From: Chryseobacterium hagamense
Lineage (GTDB): Bacteria > Bacteroidota > Bacteroidia > Flavobacteriales > Weeksellaceae
Direction: 5' to 3'
Assembly (NCBI RefSeq): GCF_007991455.1
Contig: NZ_BJYJ01000035.1
Coordinates: 1-38,378, forward strand
DNA length: 38,378 bases
Below, piece after piece: positions 23,525 to 31,531 of the stretch. The notes below the pieces were generated by a model. That model worked only from the letters and a program-made list of their open reading frames with translations, was not told the DNA's origin and did no database searches. Position numbers and translations under genes: made by a program. Within the stretch, counting starts at the first letter, position 1. The number at the start of each line of letters is the position of its first letter.

Positions 23525-24118
23525 TCAATCCAACTGCTGAACAAAATGTTCGATCTGCTGAATGTATTTTCCGTAGAAAACCCTGAACCACCATTTTCCG
23601 ATGATCAGCAACAAAGGCATGGCAATAACCAGAGTCAGGATAAGGATAAAGGCAATCTGGAAATCGGAAAGCGGTACCGGACGGGGAATAAATTCCAGCA
23701 CAATAATCAGTTCACAGACCAGGAAGGGGACAAAAGACAGATAAAAGGAAAGGTAATATTGCTTATTCAGGTTAAACTGATGCAGCAGATCCTTTAGCCC
23801 GTCCAATGTTTTCATAGCCGGGTCGCTCATATTGCGGTACAGCTTGAAAAACTGGCTGAAAAAGAAAAAAGTGACAAAAACCATGGAGCCGATCAGAATC
23901 GACAGGTAAAATTTAAATTTAAAATTTCCTTCGCAGAACGCAATTAAGGCAAATGCAAAAACGAAAATCCCGACCGTGGACCACAGCTCCATCCGCATAT
24001 TTTTACGGATCCTCTCCAGCGGAAGCTTGATCTTGCTTTTCTGTTCAATGCTGATTTCCGGCGTTCCTTCAAAAGAATCGTCCTCATTCCAGGTATTTTT
24101 TAGTTCGTCTATATTCAT
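23525..24118 (-). CDS. Four-helix membrane protein paired with ECF sigma factor
   Basis: I do not recognise a family. The 197-residue product begins MNIDELKNTWNEDDSF and has a soluble N-terminus of about 40 residues. Four membrane helices follow, at about 45-62, 70-90, 120-143 and 150-172, then a basic tail. The gene starts 11 bases after the sigma-factor gene stop, on the same strand. In Flavobacteria such positions are typically filled by membrane partners or anti-sigma factors. The opening MNIDELKNTW resembles that of many flavobacterial sigma partners. An anti-sigma function is inference; no zinc anti-sigma motif is visible. Confidence 0.75.
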   Translation of the reverse strand: MNIDELKNTWNEDDSFEGTPEISIEQKSKIKLPLERIRKNMRMELWSTVGIFVFAFALIAFCEGNFKFKFYLSILIGSMVFVTFFFFSQFFKLYRNMSDPAMKTLDGLKDLLHQFNLNKQYYLSFYLSFVPFLVCELIIVLEFIPRPVPLSDFQIAFILILTLVIAMPLLLIIGKWWFRVFYGKYIQQIEHFVQQLD

Positions 24119-24129
24119 GATGATTGGAT

Positions 24130-24636
24130 TTAAAAGTTAGTCCTATGGTTTTGTAAGATCTCTTTCAGTTTATTTTTGGCACGGTTCATCTTTACCCGGA
24201 CGTTTCCTTCAGAAATACCCATCTGTCCGGCGATTTCCTTTCCGGAGAAATCTTCCAGATAATAGAAAATAAAAGCCTTATCGATCGGATTCAGCTGATG
24301 AATGGCTTTGTACATGGCGCTCAGCTTTTCTTCCTTTTCGTAGTCGGGTTCATCCTGAATAATTTTATAAGCGGTAAAATCTTCATTGCCGATAAAGCTT
24401 CTTTTTTTTTCGTTTTTCAGGAAAATAATGGCCGTATTCAGGGCGATCCGGTACAGCCAGGTTGAAAATTCACTTTCGCCTTTAAATTTAGGATAAGCTT
24501 TCCAGACCTGGTAGGTGATTTCCTGGAAAAGATCGTCACGGTCGTCTTTATCGTCCATGTACATTTTGGAAATCTTGAAAATGATTCCTTTATGCTTTTC
24601 GATCTTCTGTAAAAATTCCTGTTCTGTTGAAGCCAT
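24130..24636 (-). CDS. ECF RNA polymerase sigma factor
   Basis: The 168-residue protein has complete ECF domains. Region 2 (about 5-85) contains YMDDKDDRDDLFQEITYQVW and KGESEFSTWLYRIALNTA. Region 4 (about 110-160) contains LNPIDKAFIFYYLEDFSGKE, IAGQMGISEGNVRVKMNRAK and NKLKEIL. It is full length for the family. The four-helix membrane protein downstream is the likely partner. A possible auto-regulated promoter (TGTAACA ... CAACTAA) lies just upstream. The signal sensed is unknown. Confidence 0.95.
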   Translation of the reverse strand: MASTEQEFLQKIEKHKGIIFKISKMYMDDKDDRDDLFQEITYQVWKAYPKFKGESEFSTWLYRIALNTAIIFLKNEKKRSFIGNEDFTAYKIIQDEPDYEKEEKLSAMYKAIHQLNPIDKAFIFYYLEDFSGKEIAGQMGISEGNVRVKMNRAKNKLKEILQNHRTNF

Positions 24637-24656
24637 GATTTGTACACTCTTTAGAG

Positions 24657-24684
24657 TTAGTTGCTCGCTGAAAAAAATGTTACA
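24657..24684 (-). promoter_or_regulatory. Possible ECF-type promoter of the sigma factor gene
   Basis: On the minus strand TGTAACA (24678-24684) and CAACTAA (24657-24663) are separated by 14 bases, about 20 bases before the sigma start codon. TGTAAC-like -35 elements are common for Bacteroidota ECF factors, which suggests autoregulation. The spacer is shorter than the usual 16-17, so this is tentative. Confidence 0.35.
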
Positions 24685-25035
24685 TGTTTTCCTGAAAAAT
24701 AATCAAGTTAAATATGAATTAAAAGAAAATATGGAATAAAAAGCTTGAAAAAGGGTGGCGGATGCCGGAGAATTTCAGTCGGAACCGATCAGGATAAGTA
24801 CTGAACGGTAATTTTTATCGGCTGCTGAAAAATTGTTCTTTAAATCCGGCGTTCAGCAGATTAATGAAGAGATTTAATTTTAACCGATCTTAAAAATTTA
24901 ATAACATCAGAAATTCCATGAAGCAGTTAAAGTCAGTACAGGATATTTTTAAAAAATAACTTTTATCTATTTTTCCGTCACTACCACATTATGGCTCGGT
25001 ATTTGAAACTCATGGAGTACACCAAAAATATTATT
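24685..25035. other. Spacer with GGAAG-type repeat motif, no gene
   Basis: About 350 bases upstream of the hydrolase gene. At 24741-24780 a sequence AAGCTTGAAAAAGGGTGGCG then GATGCCGGAGAATTTCAG resembles the first 35 bases of the L element (AGGCTGGAAGAGGGAAGCCG). The rest aligns poorly. An in-frame ATG at 24991 upstream of the chosen hydrolase start also lies here. Confidence 0.45.
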
Positions 25036-25866
25036 ATGCCTTACATTACCAAACAGGACGATCAGAACGTCCAGCTTTATTACGAAGATTTCGGATCAGG
25101 ACAGCCTATTGTTTTAATTCACGGATGGCCGCTCAGCGGAAAATCCTGGGAAATGCAGATTCCCGTATTGTTAAACTTGGGTTACCGTGTAATCGCCTAT
25201 GACCGAAGAGGCTTCGGAAAATCCTCTCCTACTGCTGACGGATATGATTACGACGGACTGACGAAAGACCTGCATGAACTGATTTCCCAACTGGATCTGA
25301 AAAATGTCATCCTTTTCGGATTTTCAATGGGAGGCGGGGAAGTTGTACGTTATCTGACGAATTACGGTTCGGAAAATGTAGATAAAGTCGCTTTGATTTC
25401 ATCAATTATCCCGGTTGTTAAGCAGAAAGAAGACAATCCTGACGGAGTTCCACAGGAAAAACTGACTGAAATTCTCAATTCCCTGAAAACGGACCGGATT
25501 ACGTTCCTGGAATCTTTCCATAAAGATTTCTACAATTATGGAATGCTTTCCAAGCCGGTGAGCCAGAAACAACTGGATTATGATTGGGCTATCGCTTCTT
25601 TCGCCAATCCGATTGCTACCATTAAATGTGCAGAAAGCTGGGCAAATACCGATTTCCGTCCTGAACTTCCGAACGTGACTGTAAAAACATTGATTGTACA
25701 CGGTGATTCAGACAACGTAGTCCCGATTGATACCGCCGGAAAACAGGCTGCTCAGGGAATTGCCAATAATGAATTTTTCATCATCGAAGGCGGTCCGCAC
25801 GGACTCAATGTAAGCCATGCCGATGAATTAAACAGCATCATCAGCAGATTCTTAACTGAAAAGTAA
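25036..25866 (+). CDS. Alpha/beta hydrolase, chloroperoxidase-like
   Basis: The 276-residue protein has the alpha/beta hydrolase core of non-haem chloroperoxidase/esterases. It has the oxyanion segment LIHGWPLSG near 27-35, YDRRGFGKS near 55-63, nucleophile Ser97 in GFSMGG, the acid Asp in VHGDSDNVVPID near 230 and the His in GGPHGLNVSH near 254. The start MPYITKQDDQ is the usual family beginning; an ATG at 24991 would add 15 residues with no match to the family. It may hydrolyse esters, or halogenate in the presence of peroxide. A very strong terminator follows. Confidence 0.92.
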   Translation: MPYITKQDDQNVQLYYEDFGSGQPIVLIHGWPLSGKSWEMQIPVLLNLGYRVIAYDRRGFGKSSPTADGYDYDGLTKDLHELISQLDLKNVILFGFSMGGGEVVRYLTNYGSENVDKVALISSIIPVVKQKEDNPDGVPQEKLTEILNSLKTDRITFLESFHKDFYNYGMLSKPVSQKQLDYDWAIASFANPIATIKCAESWANTDFRPELPNVTVKTLIVHGDSDNVVPIDTAGKQAAQGIANNEFFIIEGGPHGLNVSHADELNSIISRFLTEK

Positions 25867-25904
25867 CATTTTTCAACCATCATGTTTTTTTGATTTTACT
25901 AATC

Positions 25905-25942
25905 AAAAATCCGCAGCCTTCGTAAGGCTGCGGATTTTATTT
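25905..25942 (+). terminator. Strong intrinsic terminator after the hydrolase
   Basis: AATCCGCAGCCTT and AAGGCTGCGGATT form a perfect stem around a CGT-type loop, with A residues before and TTATTTTT after. The stem is symmetric in the outer A/T runs, so it could also act on minus-strand transcripts. Confidence 0.93.
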
Positions 25943-25962
25943 TTGGAGGATTTCCAAAGAAA

Positions 25963-26213
25963 ATAAAGATTTTTACAGATGATCATACGGCATCTACAGC
26001 CATAGCTATAAGGATTGTGCGACTGGACTTAACCATAGACTGACATAGATTTTCACATATAATCCCGTTGGCTCCGGCACCGCTCAGCCACCGATAATTA
26101 CGTTTGTTCAAATTATAAACATAAAAATCTTTGATTTTTAATCTTAGGTGTTCTAAAAATATGCACAACGTTCAATCTTAAATCCCATGTGACTCATGTG
26201 TTAAAAGTTTTGT
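25963..26213 (+). repeat. Dispersed repeat R, copy 8
   Basis: In order this copy shows AAGATTTTTACAGATGATCA, CTTAACCATAGACTGACAT, AGATTTTCACATATAATC, the hairpin module GTTGGCTCCGGCACCGCTCA followed by GCCACCG, AAAAATCTTTGATTTTTAAT, GGTGTTCTAAAAATATGC and GTGACTCATGTGTTAAAAGTT. It is the most complete copy and fills the gene-free stretch 25943-26294. Confidence 0.65.
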
Positions 26214-26294
26214 CCCTAATGCAGCTAAATTTTCCAAACAATTGTAGGGATGTATAGATTTTTTGTACCGTGTACTCTTTAAATTTTATCAATT

Positions 26295-27923
26295 TTAAAA
26301 AATATAATCCGTACTCAGGAAATTGGAATCATGGTCCCTGACAATAGTATTCAGCAGGTTCTTATTGGAATCCGTGATTTTGGCAGCGACCAGGGATCTT
26401 ATAGAGAATGACCGGAGCGCATCAAAAACGGAAAGCGTTCCTTCCGCACTGTCTTTTCTTCCGGTAAAAGGGAAAACGTCCGGACCACGCTGGGCCTGGC
26501 AGTTGATGTTCACCCGGCTTACCAGATTCACAAACGGATCGATCAGTTTTGAGACTTCCATCGCGTCTTCACTGAAAATGCTCACCTGCATTCCATGGGA
26601 AGCGTGCACCTGGTAATCGATCGGTTCTTCGATACTTTCAAACGGCACCACCGGAATTACCGGGCCGAACTGTTCTTCATGGTAAAGTTTCATCTCACTG
26701 TTTACCGGATAAACAACTGCCGGAAAAACAAAAGATTCTTCAGTAAATCCCCCGTGCTCATTCAGTACTTTTCCTCCTTTGGCCACGGCATCATCAATAC
26801 ATTCTTTAAGATAGGAAGGTTTATTCATTTCCGGAAGCGGGGTGATTTTCACATCCTTTTCCCATGGAAGTCCGGGCTTCAGGGCAGAGACTGCGGCCGT
26901 CAGCTTTTGGGTAAATTCTTCGGCCACGTCCTTCTGAACGAAAATCAGCTTCAGTGCCGTACACCGTTGCCCGTTAAAAGAAAGGGCGCCTAAAATACAT
27001 TCGCTCACCGCTACGTCAAGATTGGCATGTTTGGTCACGATAGCCGCATTTTTTGCATCCAAGCTTAGGATGGCCCTCAACCGGTTCACTTTAGGATGCA
27101 GTTTTTTCAGTCCGTTGGCTACTTTGCTCGAACCGATAAATGCCAGGACATTCACTTTCCCGCTTTCCATAACCGGGGTGATAATCTCAGAGCCTTTGCC
27201 ATACAGAGTATTGACCGTTCCGGCAGGAAAGGCCTCTTTAAATGCTTTCAGTAAAGGATAATGTGCCAGAACGCCATGTTTCGGAAGTTTAAACAGGATG
27301 GTATTTCCCATAATCAGTGCCGGGATCAATGTCGTAAAGATTTCGTTCAGCGGATAATTGAAAGGCCCCATGCTGAGCACGACGCCAAGCGGCGCCCTTC
27401 TGATCTGGGCAATCGTCCCTTCCGCCTCCTGGAAACGGGATGACTCCCGGTCAAGATCTTTTAAAGCATCAATGGTCTGGTTGATGTAATCTACGGTCCT
27501 GTCAAATTCTTTGGTAGAATCGGCCAGGGTTTTTCCGATTTCCCACATCAGCAGCCTGATAATAAGATCCCGTTCTTTAATCATCAGATAGACAAACTTC
27601 TGCATGCACCTGATCCTTCCCTCTACGGACATCGTCGGCCATGCTCCCAGCCCGTTGTCATAGGCTTTTACACAGGCATCAAGCACCTTCATCGCTTCGT
27701 CAGGCCCGATATCCGGAATACTTCCCAGCAACTTTCTTTCCAGTCCGTTTTCCGTACGGATGCAGACCGGCGAGTAGATTTCGGTAATATTACCGTTCCA
27801 TGCTACCAGCTCACCGTTGAGAAGATACTCGCGCTGGTGGATTTCGGGAACTTTGTATTCTTCGGGAATATCGTTCTCGGATTTGAATATTTCGTGAAAG
27901 GAATGGTTGTTTTCTGAATTCAT
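26295..27923 (-). CDS. NADP-dependent aldehyde dehydrogenase, GapN-like
   Basis: The 542-residue protein has the aldehyde dehydrogenase fold. The cofactor segment is LSMGPFNYPLNE near 183-194, GSSKVANGL near 264-272, and catalytic Cys321 in SFNGQRCTALK. The C-terminal block NCQAQRGPDVFPFTGRKDSA is the hallmark of non-phosphorylating glyceraldehyde-3-phosphate dehydrogenase (GapN) and plant-like relatives. It would oxidise glyceraldehyde-3-phosphate, or a related aldehyde, directly to the acid with NADP. Unusual is LSLDAK at 286-291 where most members have LELGGK: the usual general-base Glu is replaced by Ser. It stands alone on the minus strand. Confidence 0.85.
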   Translation of the reverse strand: MNSENNHSFHEIFKSENDIPEEYKVPEIHQREYLLNGELVAWNGNITEIYSPVCIRTENGLERKLLGSIPDIGPDEAMKVLDACVKAYDNGLGAWPTMSVEGRIRCMQKFVYLMIKERDLIIRLLMWEIGKTLADSTKEFDRTVDYINQTIDALKDLDRESSRFQEAEGTIAQIRRAPLGVVLSMGPFNYPLNEIFTTLIPALIMGNTILFKLPKHGVLAHYPLLKAFKEAFPAGTVNTLYGKGSEIITPVMESGKVNVLAFIGSSKVANGLKKLHPKVNRLRAILSLDAKNAAIVTKHANLDVAVSECILGALSFNGQRCTALKLIFVQKDVAEEFTQKLTAAVSALKPGLPWEKDVKITPLPEMNKPSYLKECIDDAVAKGGKVLNEHGGFTEESFVFPAVVYPVNSEMKLYHEEQFGPVIPVVPFESIEEPIDYQVHASHGMQVSIFSEDAMEVSKLIDPFVNLVSRVNINCQAQRGPDVFPFTGRKDSAEGTLSVFDALRSFSIRSLVAAKITDSNKNLLNTIVRDHDSNFLSTDYIF

Positions 27924-28077
27924 AATTTCTTACTTTTAATAGTCTGATTGGATTTGAATATTAAAGGTAATCCTAAATTCTGACTTTAAAAAGAGCACGG
28001 TCATAGATTTGTTCTATTTAAAAAAAGTTTAACACCACGGAACCGGAAAAACGATAATTTTGCTTAAAAATAATTTT

Positions 28078-28650
28078 ATGTATTCAAAATTCGCTCTCGG
28101 CGTTCTCTTATTCCTTTCGGCATTTGTTTTTGCCCAGAATTCAAAGACTGCCAATACCGTAATGGCCGGCGGCAAACCGGTTCATACGTACGCTAAATTA
28201 CCACCGTTAAATAAACAGGCCCCTGTGTTTACTCTTACGGATGTAGCCATGAAAGACCAGACGCTGGATTCCTATAAAGGAAAATACCTGATCCTGAATA
28301 TTTTCCCGAGCGTCGACACCGGAGTTTGCTCGGCTTCCGTACGCCATTTCAATGAAGATGCCGCCAATCTTCCGAATACGGTTGTGCTTTGCATCTCCAA
28401 AGACCTGCCGTTTGCCCAGAAAAGATTCTGCGGGGCCGAAGGGATCAAAAACGTGGTGATGCTCTCCGATTTCCGTTCGGATTTCGGGAAAAAGTATGGG
28501 GTTGAACTGACGGATTCTGCCATGAAAGGCCTGTTGAGCAGAGCGGTTGTGGTTATTGATCCTTCAGGGAAAATCATTTATGAAGAACAGGTAGCGGATA
28601 TTTCCCACGAACCGAATTATGAAGCGGCCATCGGTGCCTTAAAAAAATAA
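28078..28650 (+). CDS. tpx: Exported thiol peroxidase (Tpx paralogue)
   Basis: The 190-residue protein starts MYSKFALGVLLFLSAFVFAQ, an N-terminal signal peptide absent from ordinary Tpx. I use the ATG at 28078; a TTG at 28060 lies in frame. The Tpx core follows with peroxidatic Cys84 in FPSVDTGVC and resolving Cys118 in FAQKRFC. An additional Cys105 occurs in TVVLCISKD. It should reduce peroxides outside the cytoplasm and would need a periplasmic thioredoxin-like reductant. It is the second Tpx in this window and shares about half its residues by eye with the 11082-11582 product. Confidence 0.93.
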   Translation: MYSKFALGVLLFLSAFVFAQNSKTANTVMAGGKPVHTYAKLPPLNKQAPVFTLTDVAMKDQTLDSYKGKYLILNIFPSVDTGVCSASVRHFNEDAANLPNTVVLCISKDLPFAQKRFCGAEGIKNVVMLSDFRSDFGKKYGVELTDSAMKGLLSRAVVVIDPSGKIIYEEQVADISHEPNYEAAIGALKK

Positions 28651-28667
28651 AGCATTTACACATTATA

Positions 28668-28697
28668 CAAAGACCGTTTACAGACGGTCTTTTTTAC
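28668..28697 (+). terminator. Terminator after exported tpx
   Basis: AAAGACCGT and ACGGTCTTT form the stem around TTACAG with a T run (TTTTTT) at the end. It lies 18 bases after the stop and just before the end of the convergent 28706-29161 gene. Confidence 0.88.
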
Positions 28698-28705
28698 GTT
28701 TAAGT

Positions 28706-29161
28706 TCAATCGCCGTCTCCGCCGATTCCATTAAATTCTTTCGTAGAATAATAGAGAAAGGTCAGGACCAGTAAATCATGAGTGGATTCATCTGCTTCTA
28801 TATGAAAAACGGGATCTTTGAACCATTTTTTCTCTTCTCTGATCTCAATAAGAAGCCTGCCTTTTTCATACAGCTGATTTGTTTTCCTTAGAGCAAAATT
28901 ATAGATCCTTACCTTTTCACCGGATTTGATGATCCGTTCCTTCGCCAAGTCGGTAAAATAAATAACCCCTCTGGCGTTGAACAGCTCTACGTCATTCTTC
29001 ATAAATCCTACATTCCTGATATCGTAGCTCCGTGCATTGTAAATGATATAGTGCCTCAAGCTAAAGATTTTGCTGGCATCAACGATTCTTCCGACTTCAT
29101 TCCGGTGTTCATCGAACATCACAAATTGTTTCCGTTGATGACTGGCGGTATATTTTTTCAA
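28706..29161 (-). CDS. Hypothetical protein, beta-rich (Tubby/LURP-one-like?)
   Basis: I do not recognise this 151-residue protein with confidence. It alternates short strands with charged turns: FVMFDEHRNEVGRIVDASK, HYIIYNARSYDI, DVELFNARGVIYF and RLLIEIREEKKWFKDPVFHI. That pattern is reminiscent of the Tubby C-terminal / LURP-one-related fold (a beta barrel around a central helix), which bacteria also have. This is a shape guess only. It ends in a glycine-rich GIGGDGD tail. The start is 7 bases after the stop of the plug-domain gene, so it is the third gene of that unit. Confidence 0.7.
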   Translation of the reverse strand: MKKYTASHQRKQFVMFDEHRNEVGRIVDASKIFSLRHYIIYNARSYDIRNVGFMKNDVELFNARGVIYFTDLAKERIIKSGEKVRIYNFALRKTNQLYEKGRLLIEIREEKKWFKDPVFHIEADESTHDLLVLTFLYYSTKEFNGIGGDGD

Positions 29162-29168
29162 GATAATC

Positions 29169-29888
29169 CTAATTTCTTTTTGTTTTTTTCTTTTTCGTGG
29201 TTACCAAAATAACTCCGTTGATTCCTTTTGAGCCATATAAGGAAGTCGCCTCCTCGTCTTTTAGGATATTTATGGTTTCTATGGATTCAGGATCCGTTTT
29301 CTGCAGTTCTTCCAGGGTAATTACCTGGCCATCCAAAACAGTCAGCGGTTTTTGATCTTCCCTTAAAGAAGCATGGGCCCCTCCTATCCGCAGCTGCTTT
29401 TCCGAATGGTCTTTTAAGGCAGGTTTTCCAACGTTACCCCGCAAGGTTAAAACCGCTTCTTTCTCCTTTTGAGAAGTCGCTAACTGATCTTCACGGATCA
29501 AAGTCCCTCCGCCTGTTACCATAGAATTAACTTTTTTTGTATAAAATCCTGTCAGGACCACCTCCTCGATCTTTCCCGGTCTCAGCGTATCTGCTGCCTG
29601 TTGCGCCCGCAAAGAAACAAAACCTCCGGCCGTTAACATAAAACCGGCCGCAAATCTTGTAAAGAGGGAATTTACGTAGGAGTACTGCAGATCCCGGTTC
29701 AGCCGGGATTCCCTGAAATTACCGCAGATATTTTCAGAAGGATCTGAAAAGGCATGGATCATTTCATCGTCAGATGCATCGGTAAAATCCCTCACGGTTT
29801 CGGCACATACGGAACAGAATCTTCCCTGTTCATCCGGCGGCATGGCTTCCCAGTTTTCATAACAGGGTGTTGGTATGGTGATTTTCAT
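29169..29888 (-). CDS. Membrane protein: four-Cys cytoplasmic head, TM, plug-like domain (A)
   Basis: The 239-residue product starts MKITIPTPCYENWEAM; an ATG at 29930 would add 14 residues. C9, C25, C28 and C55 in GRFCSVC and ENICGNF form a possible zinc site in the N-terminal head (1-65). One membrane helix lies at about 74-93. After it, ESIETINILKDEEATSLYGS and KGINGVILVTTKK match the end of the plug domain of SusC/TonB-dependent receptors (IExIxVLKDxxATxxYGxxxxNGVIxVTTK), yet no beta barrel follows. The whole is too short for a receptor. A paralogue lies just upstream (29994-30599). A role as a plug-like partner or sensor at the inner membrane is inference. Confidence 0.8.
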   Translation of the reverse strand: MKITIPTPCYENWEAMPPDEQGRFCSVCAETVRDFTDASDDEMIHAFSDPSENICGNFRESRLNRDLQYSYVNSLFTRFAAGFMLTAGGFVSLRAQQAADTLRPGKIEEVVLTGFYTKKVNSMVTGGGTLIREDQLATSQKEKEAVLTLRGNVGKPALKDHSEKQLRIGGAHASLREDQKPLTVLDGQVITLEELQKTDPESIETINILKDEEATSLYGSKGINGVILVTTKKKKTKRN

Positions 29889-29993
29889 AAGTTTAGTTTT
29901 AAAGATCTTCAATCCTGGATCTTTGATCATTCCTTCCTCTTGCTGAATGGAGAATGCGGATAAATATTGTATTGAATCATCAGACCTTGCTGG

Positions 29994-30599
29994 CTACTTC
30001 CTTTTCTGTTTTGTGGTAACCTCAATGGCGCCGTTAAAGGCTTTTCTACCATACCGGCCTGTAGCATAAGCACCTTTCAGGACGTTGATTTTCCTTATGG
30101 ATTCAGGATCGAGCGCTTTGAAATCCGTCTCAGTTCCGGGTTTTCCGTTAATCACATATAAAGGGCTACGGTATTTATCAATGCTTTCACGACGGATTCC
30201 ACCCAGGATCAGATGTTTTGTTGAAGCCGTATCATTCCTGATCAGTTTAGGAGCAGGTTTGCCTTTTAGACTCGCTTCTTTCAGCGTATCACTTTTCGAA
30301 CTGCAATGTTCCTGCGCATGAAACGGAACCAGCCCTGAAGCCGTTACAATAAACCCCACGGCAAACCTGGCAAACAATGAATTGACGTAGGAATATCCCA
30401 GATCCCTGTTCAGCTGCGATTCCCTGAAATTACCGCAGATCTTTTCAGAAGGATCTGAAATAGCACGGATCATTTCGTCATCGGAAGCATCGGTAAAATC
30501 CCTTACGGTTTTGGAGCATACGGAACAGAATCTTCCCTGTTCATGCGGCGTCATGGTTTCCCAGTTTTCATGACAGGGTGTCGGTATTGTGATTTTCAT
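29994..30599 (-). CDS. Membrane protein: four-Cys cytoplasmic head, TM, plug-like domain (B)
   Basis: The 201-residue paralogue of the 29169-29888 product. MKITIPTPCHENWETMTPHE and the Cys at 9, 25, 28 and 55 are kept in identical positions, and the head is nearly identical through DFTDASDDEMI. The membrane helix at about 74-93 is similar. The plug-like ending is shorter and more divergent (SIRKINVLKGAYATGRYGRK, then AFNGAIEVTTK). It is the first gene of a likely three-gene unit (B, A, then the 28706-29161 gene). The duplicated heads and diverging plugs suggest that the heads share one partner while the plugs face different ones; this is inference. Confidence 0.78.
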   Translation of the reverse strand: MKITIPTPCHENWETMTPHEQGRFCSVCSKTVRDFTDASDDEMIRAISDPSEKICGNFRESQLNRDLGYSYVNSLFARFAVGFIVTASGLVPFHAQEHCSSKSDTLKEASLKGKPAPKLIRNDTASTKHLILGGIRRESIDKYRSPLYVINGKPGTETDFKALDPESIRKINVLKGAYATGRYGRKAFNGAIEVTTKQKRK

Positions 30600-30745
30600 A
30601 AATATTGCTTTTATTGATAAAGATGCATTATTTTCCAAAAAGGTTGGAAAGAAACTGATATATTTTTAAATCCAGATATTTTCCGGTCTGAAAAAATTCC
30701 CGATCTTTCGGAAATCAAAACAATCCTGTGAACTTTTAAAGCAGC

Positions 30746-31246
30746 ATGAAAGAAGAAAGCATTGACCGCCTGAATAATTTATTTTATAATTTAAAAACCG
30801 AAGAAGAGAAACTGCAGCACCGCCTGGCTAAGAAAAAGAGTGAGGAAGAGGTTTTTCTGGAAGGGTTCAGGATGCTGTGCAAAAACTTTATCGATCCGAA
30901 AATGCAGGAGTTCCGGAGCATGCTGAGGGAAAATAAATTCGGCAGCAGGATCTCCATCGCTGAAGAAACGGCATACGGAACGGGAATCCTTGCGCAGCCC
31001 CACATCAAACTGCAGATTTCCAGAAATGTGGAGTCTAATTTTTACGCAAACGATAAATTTCCGCACGTGATGTTCGTAGCAGATAAAAATTTAAAAAGAA
31101 TCGGTATCCATCTGGATACCATTTTCCAGAATGGGACGGGAACCGCGGCTCTGAAACCGGATTTTTACACCCTGGCTACCCTGGATGAAGATGCCATAGA
31201 AAAGGAAATTATCGAAGGGCTTGAAAAGATTCTGGTCAACCGGTAA
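30746..31246 (+). CDS. Hypothetical cytoplasmic protein with coiled-coil start
   Basis: The 166-residue protein belongs to no family I recognise. Residues about 1-36 are strongly charged with heptad-like Leu spacing (LNNLFYNLKTEEEKLQHRLA), suggesting a coiled coil. The remainder is mixed alpha/beta with HIKLQISRNVESNFYAND, PHVMFVADKNLKRIGIHL and DTIFQNG, then an acidic helix at the end. There is no signal peptide or membrane helix. It is transcribed away from the plug-domain unit. The short spacer after it carries a GGAAG-type motif. Confidence 0.75.
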   Translation: MKEESIDRLNNLFYNLKTEEEKLQHRLAKKKSEEEVFLEGFRMLCKNFIDPKMQEFRSMLRENKFGSRISIAEETAYGTGILAQPHIKLQISRNVESNFYANDKFPHVMFVADKNLKRIGIHLDTIFQNGTGTAALKPDFYTLATLDEDAIEKEIIEGLEKILVNR

Positions 31247-31250
31247 TCTT

Positions 31251-31290
31251 AAAAGGCTTGAGGAGAAAAACCGGGTGCCGGAAGTCTGTT
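31251..31290 (+). repeat. GGAAG-type repeat motif (first part of the L element)
   Basis: AAAAGGCTTGAGGAGAAAAA continues CCGGGTGCCGGAAGTCTG and resembles the opening of the L element (AGGCTGGAAGAGGGAAGCCG GATGCAGGAAGTC, split here only for length). It sits just after the stop of the 30746-31246 gene. No further L sequence follows, so it is a fragment or an independently spread short motif. Confidence 0.45.
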
Positions 31291-31531
31291 TATATTTTAT
31301 CACGTTTATTCGATCAATCACTCAGAAATCAATCCGGTCTAAAAATTTTGAAATAATTAATTCGCTTTTGACTCGGAGTTTCCTTTTACTGCTACATCTT
31401 ACAAGTAATCAAAGAATTGATCAGAAGGATGATCTGATGAAAGTGTCCGTCTGATCCATCCGCTTCATCGGCGGCTTTGCGATTTTACTTTGATGCCTTT
31501 AAAATGTGCGCAATGATCATTAGACTTTGTG

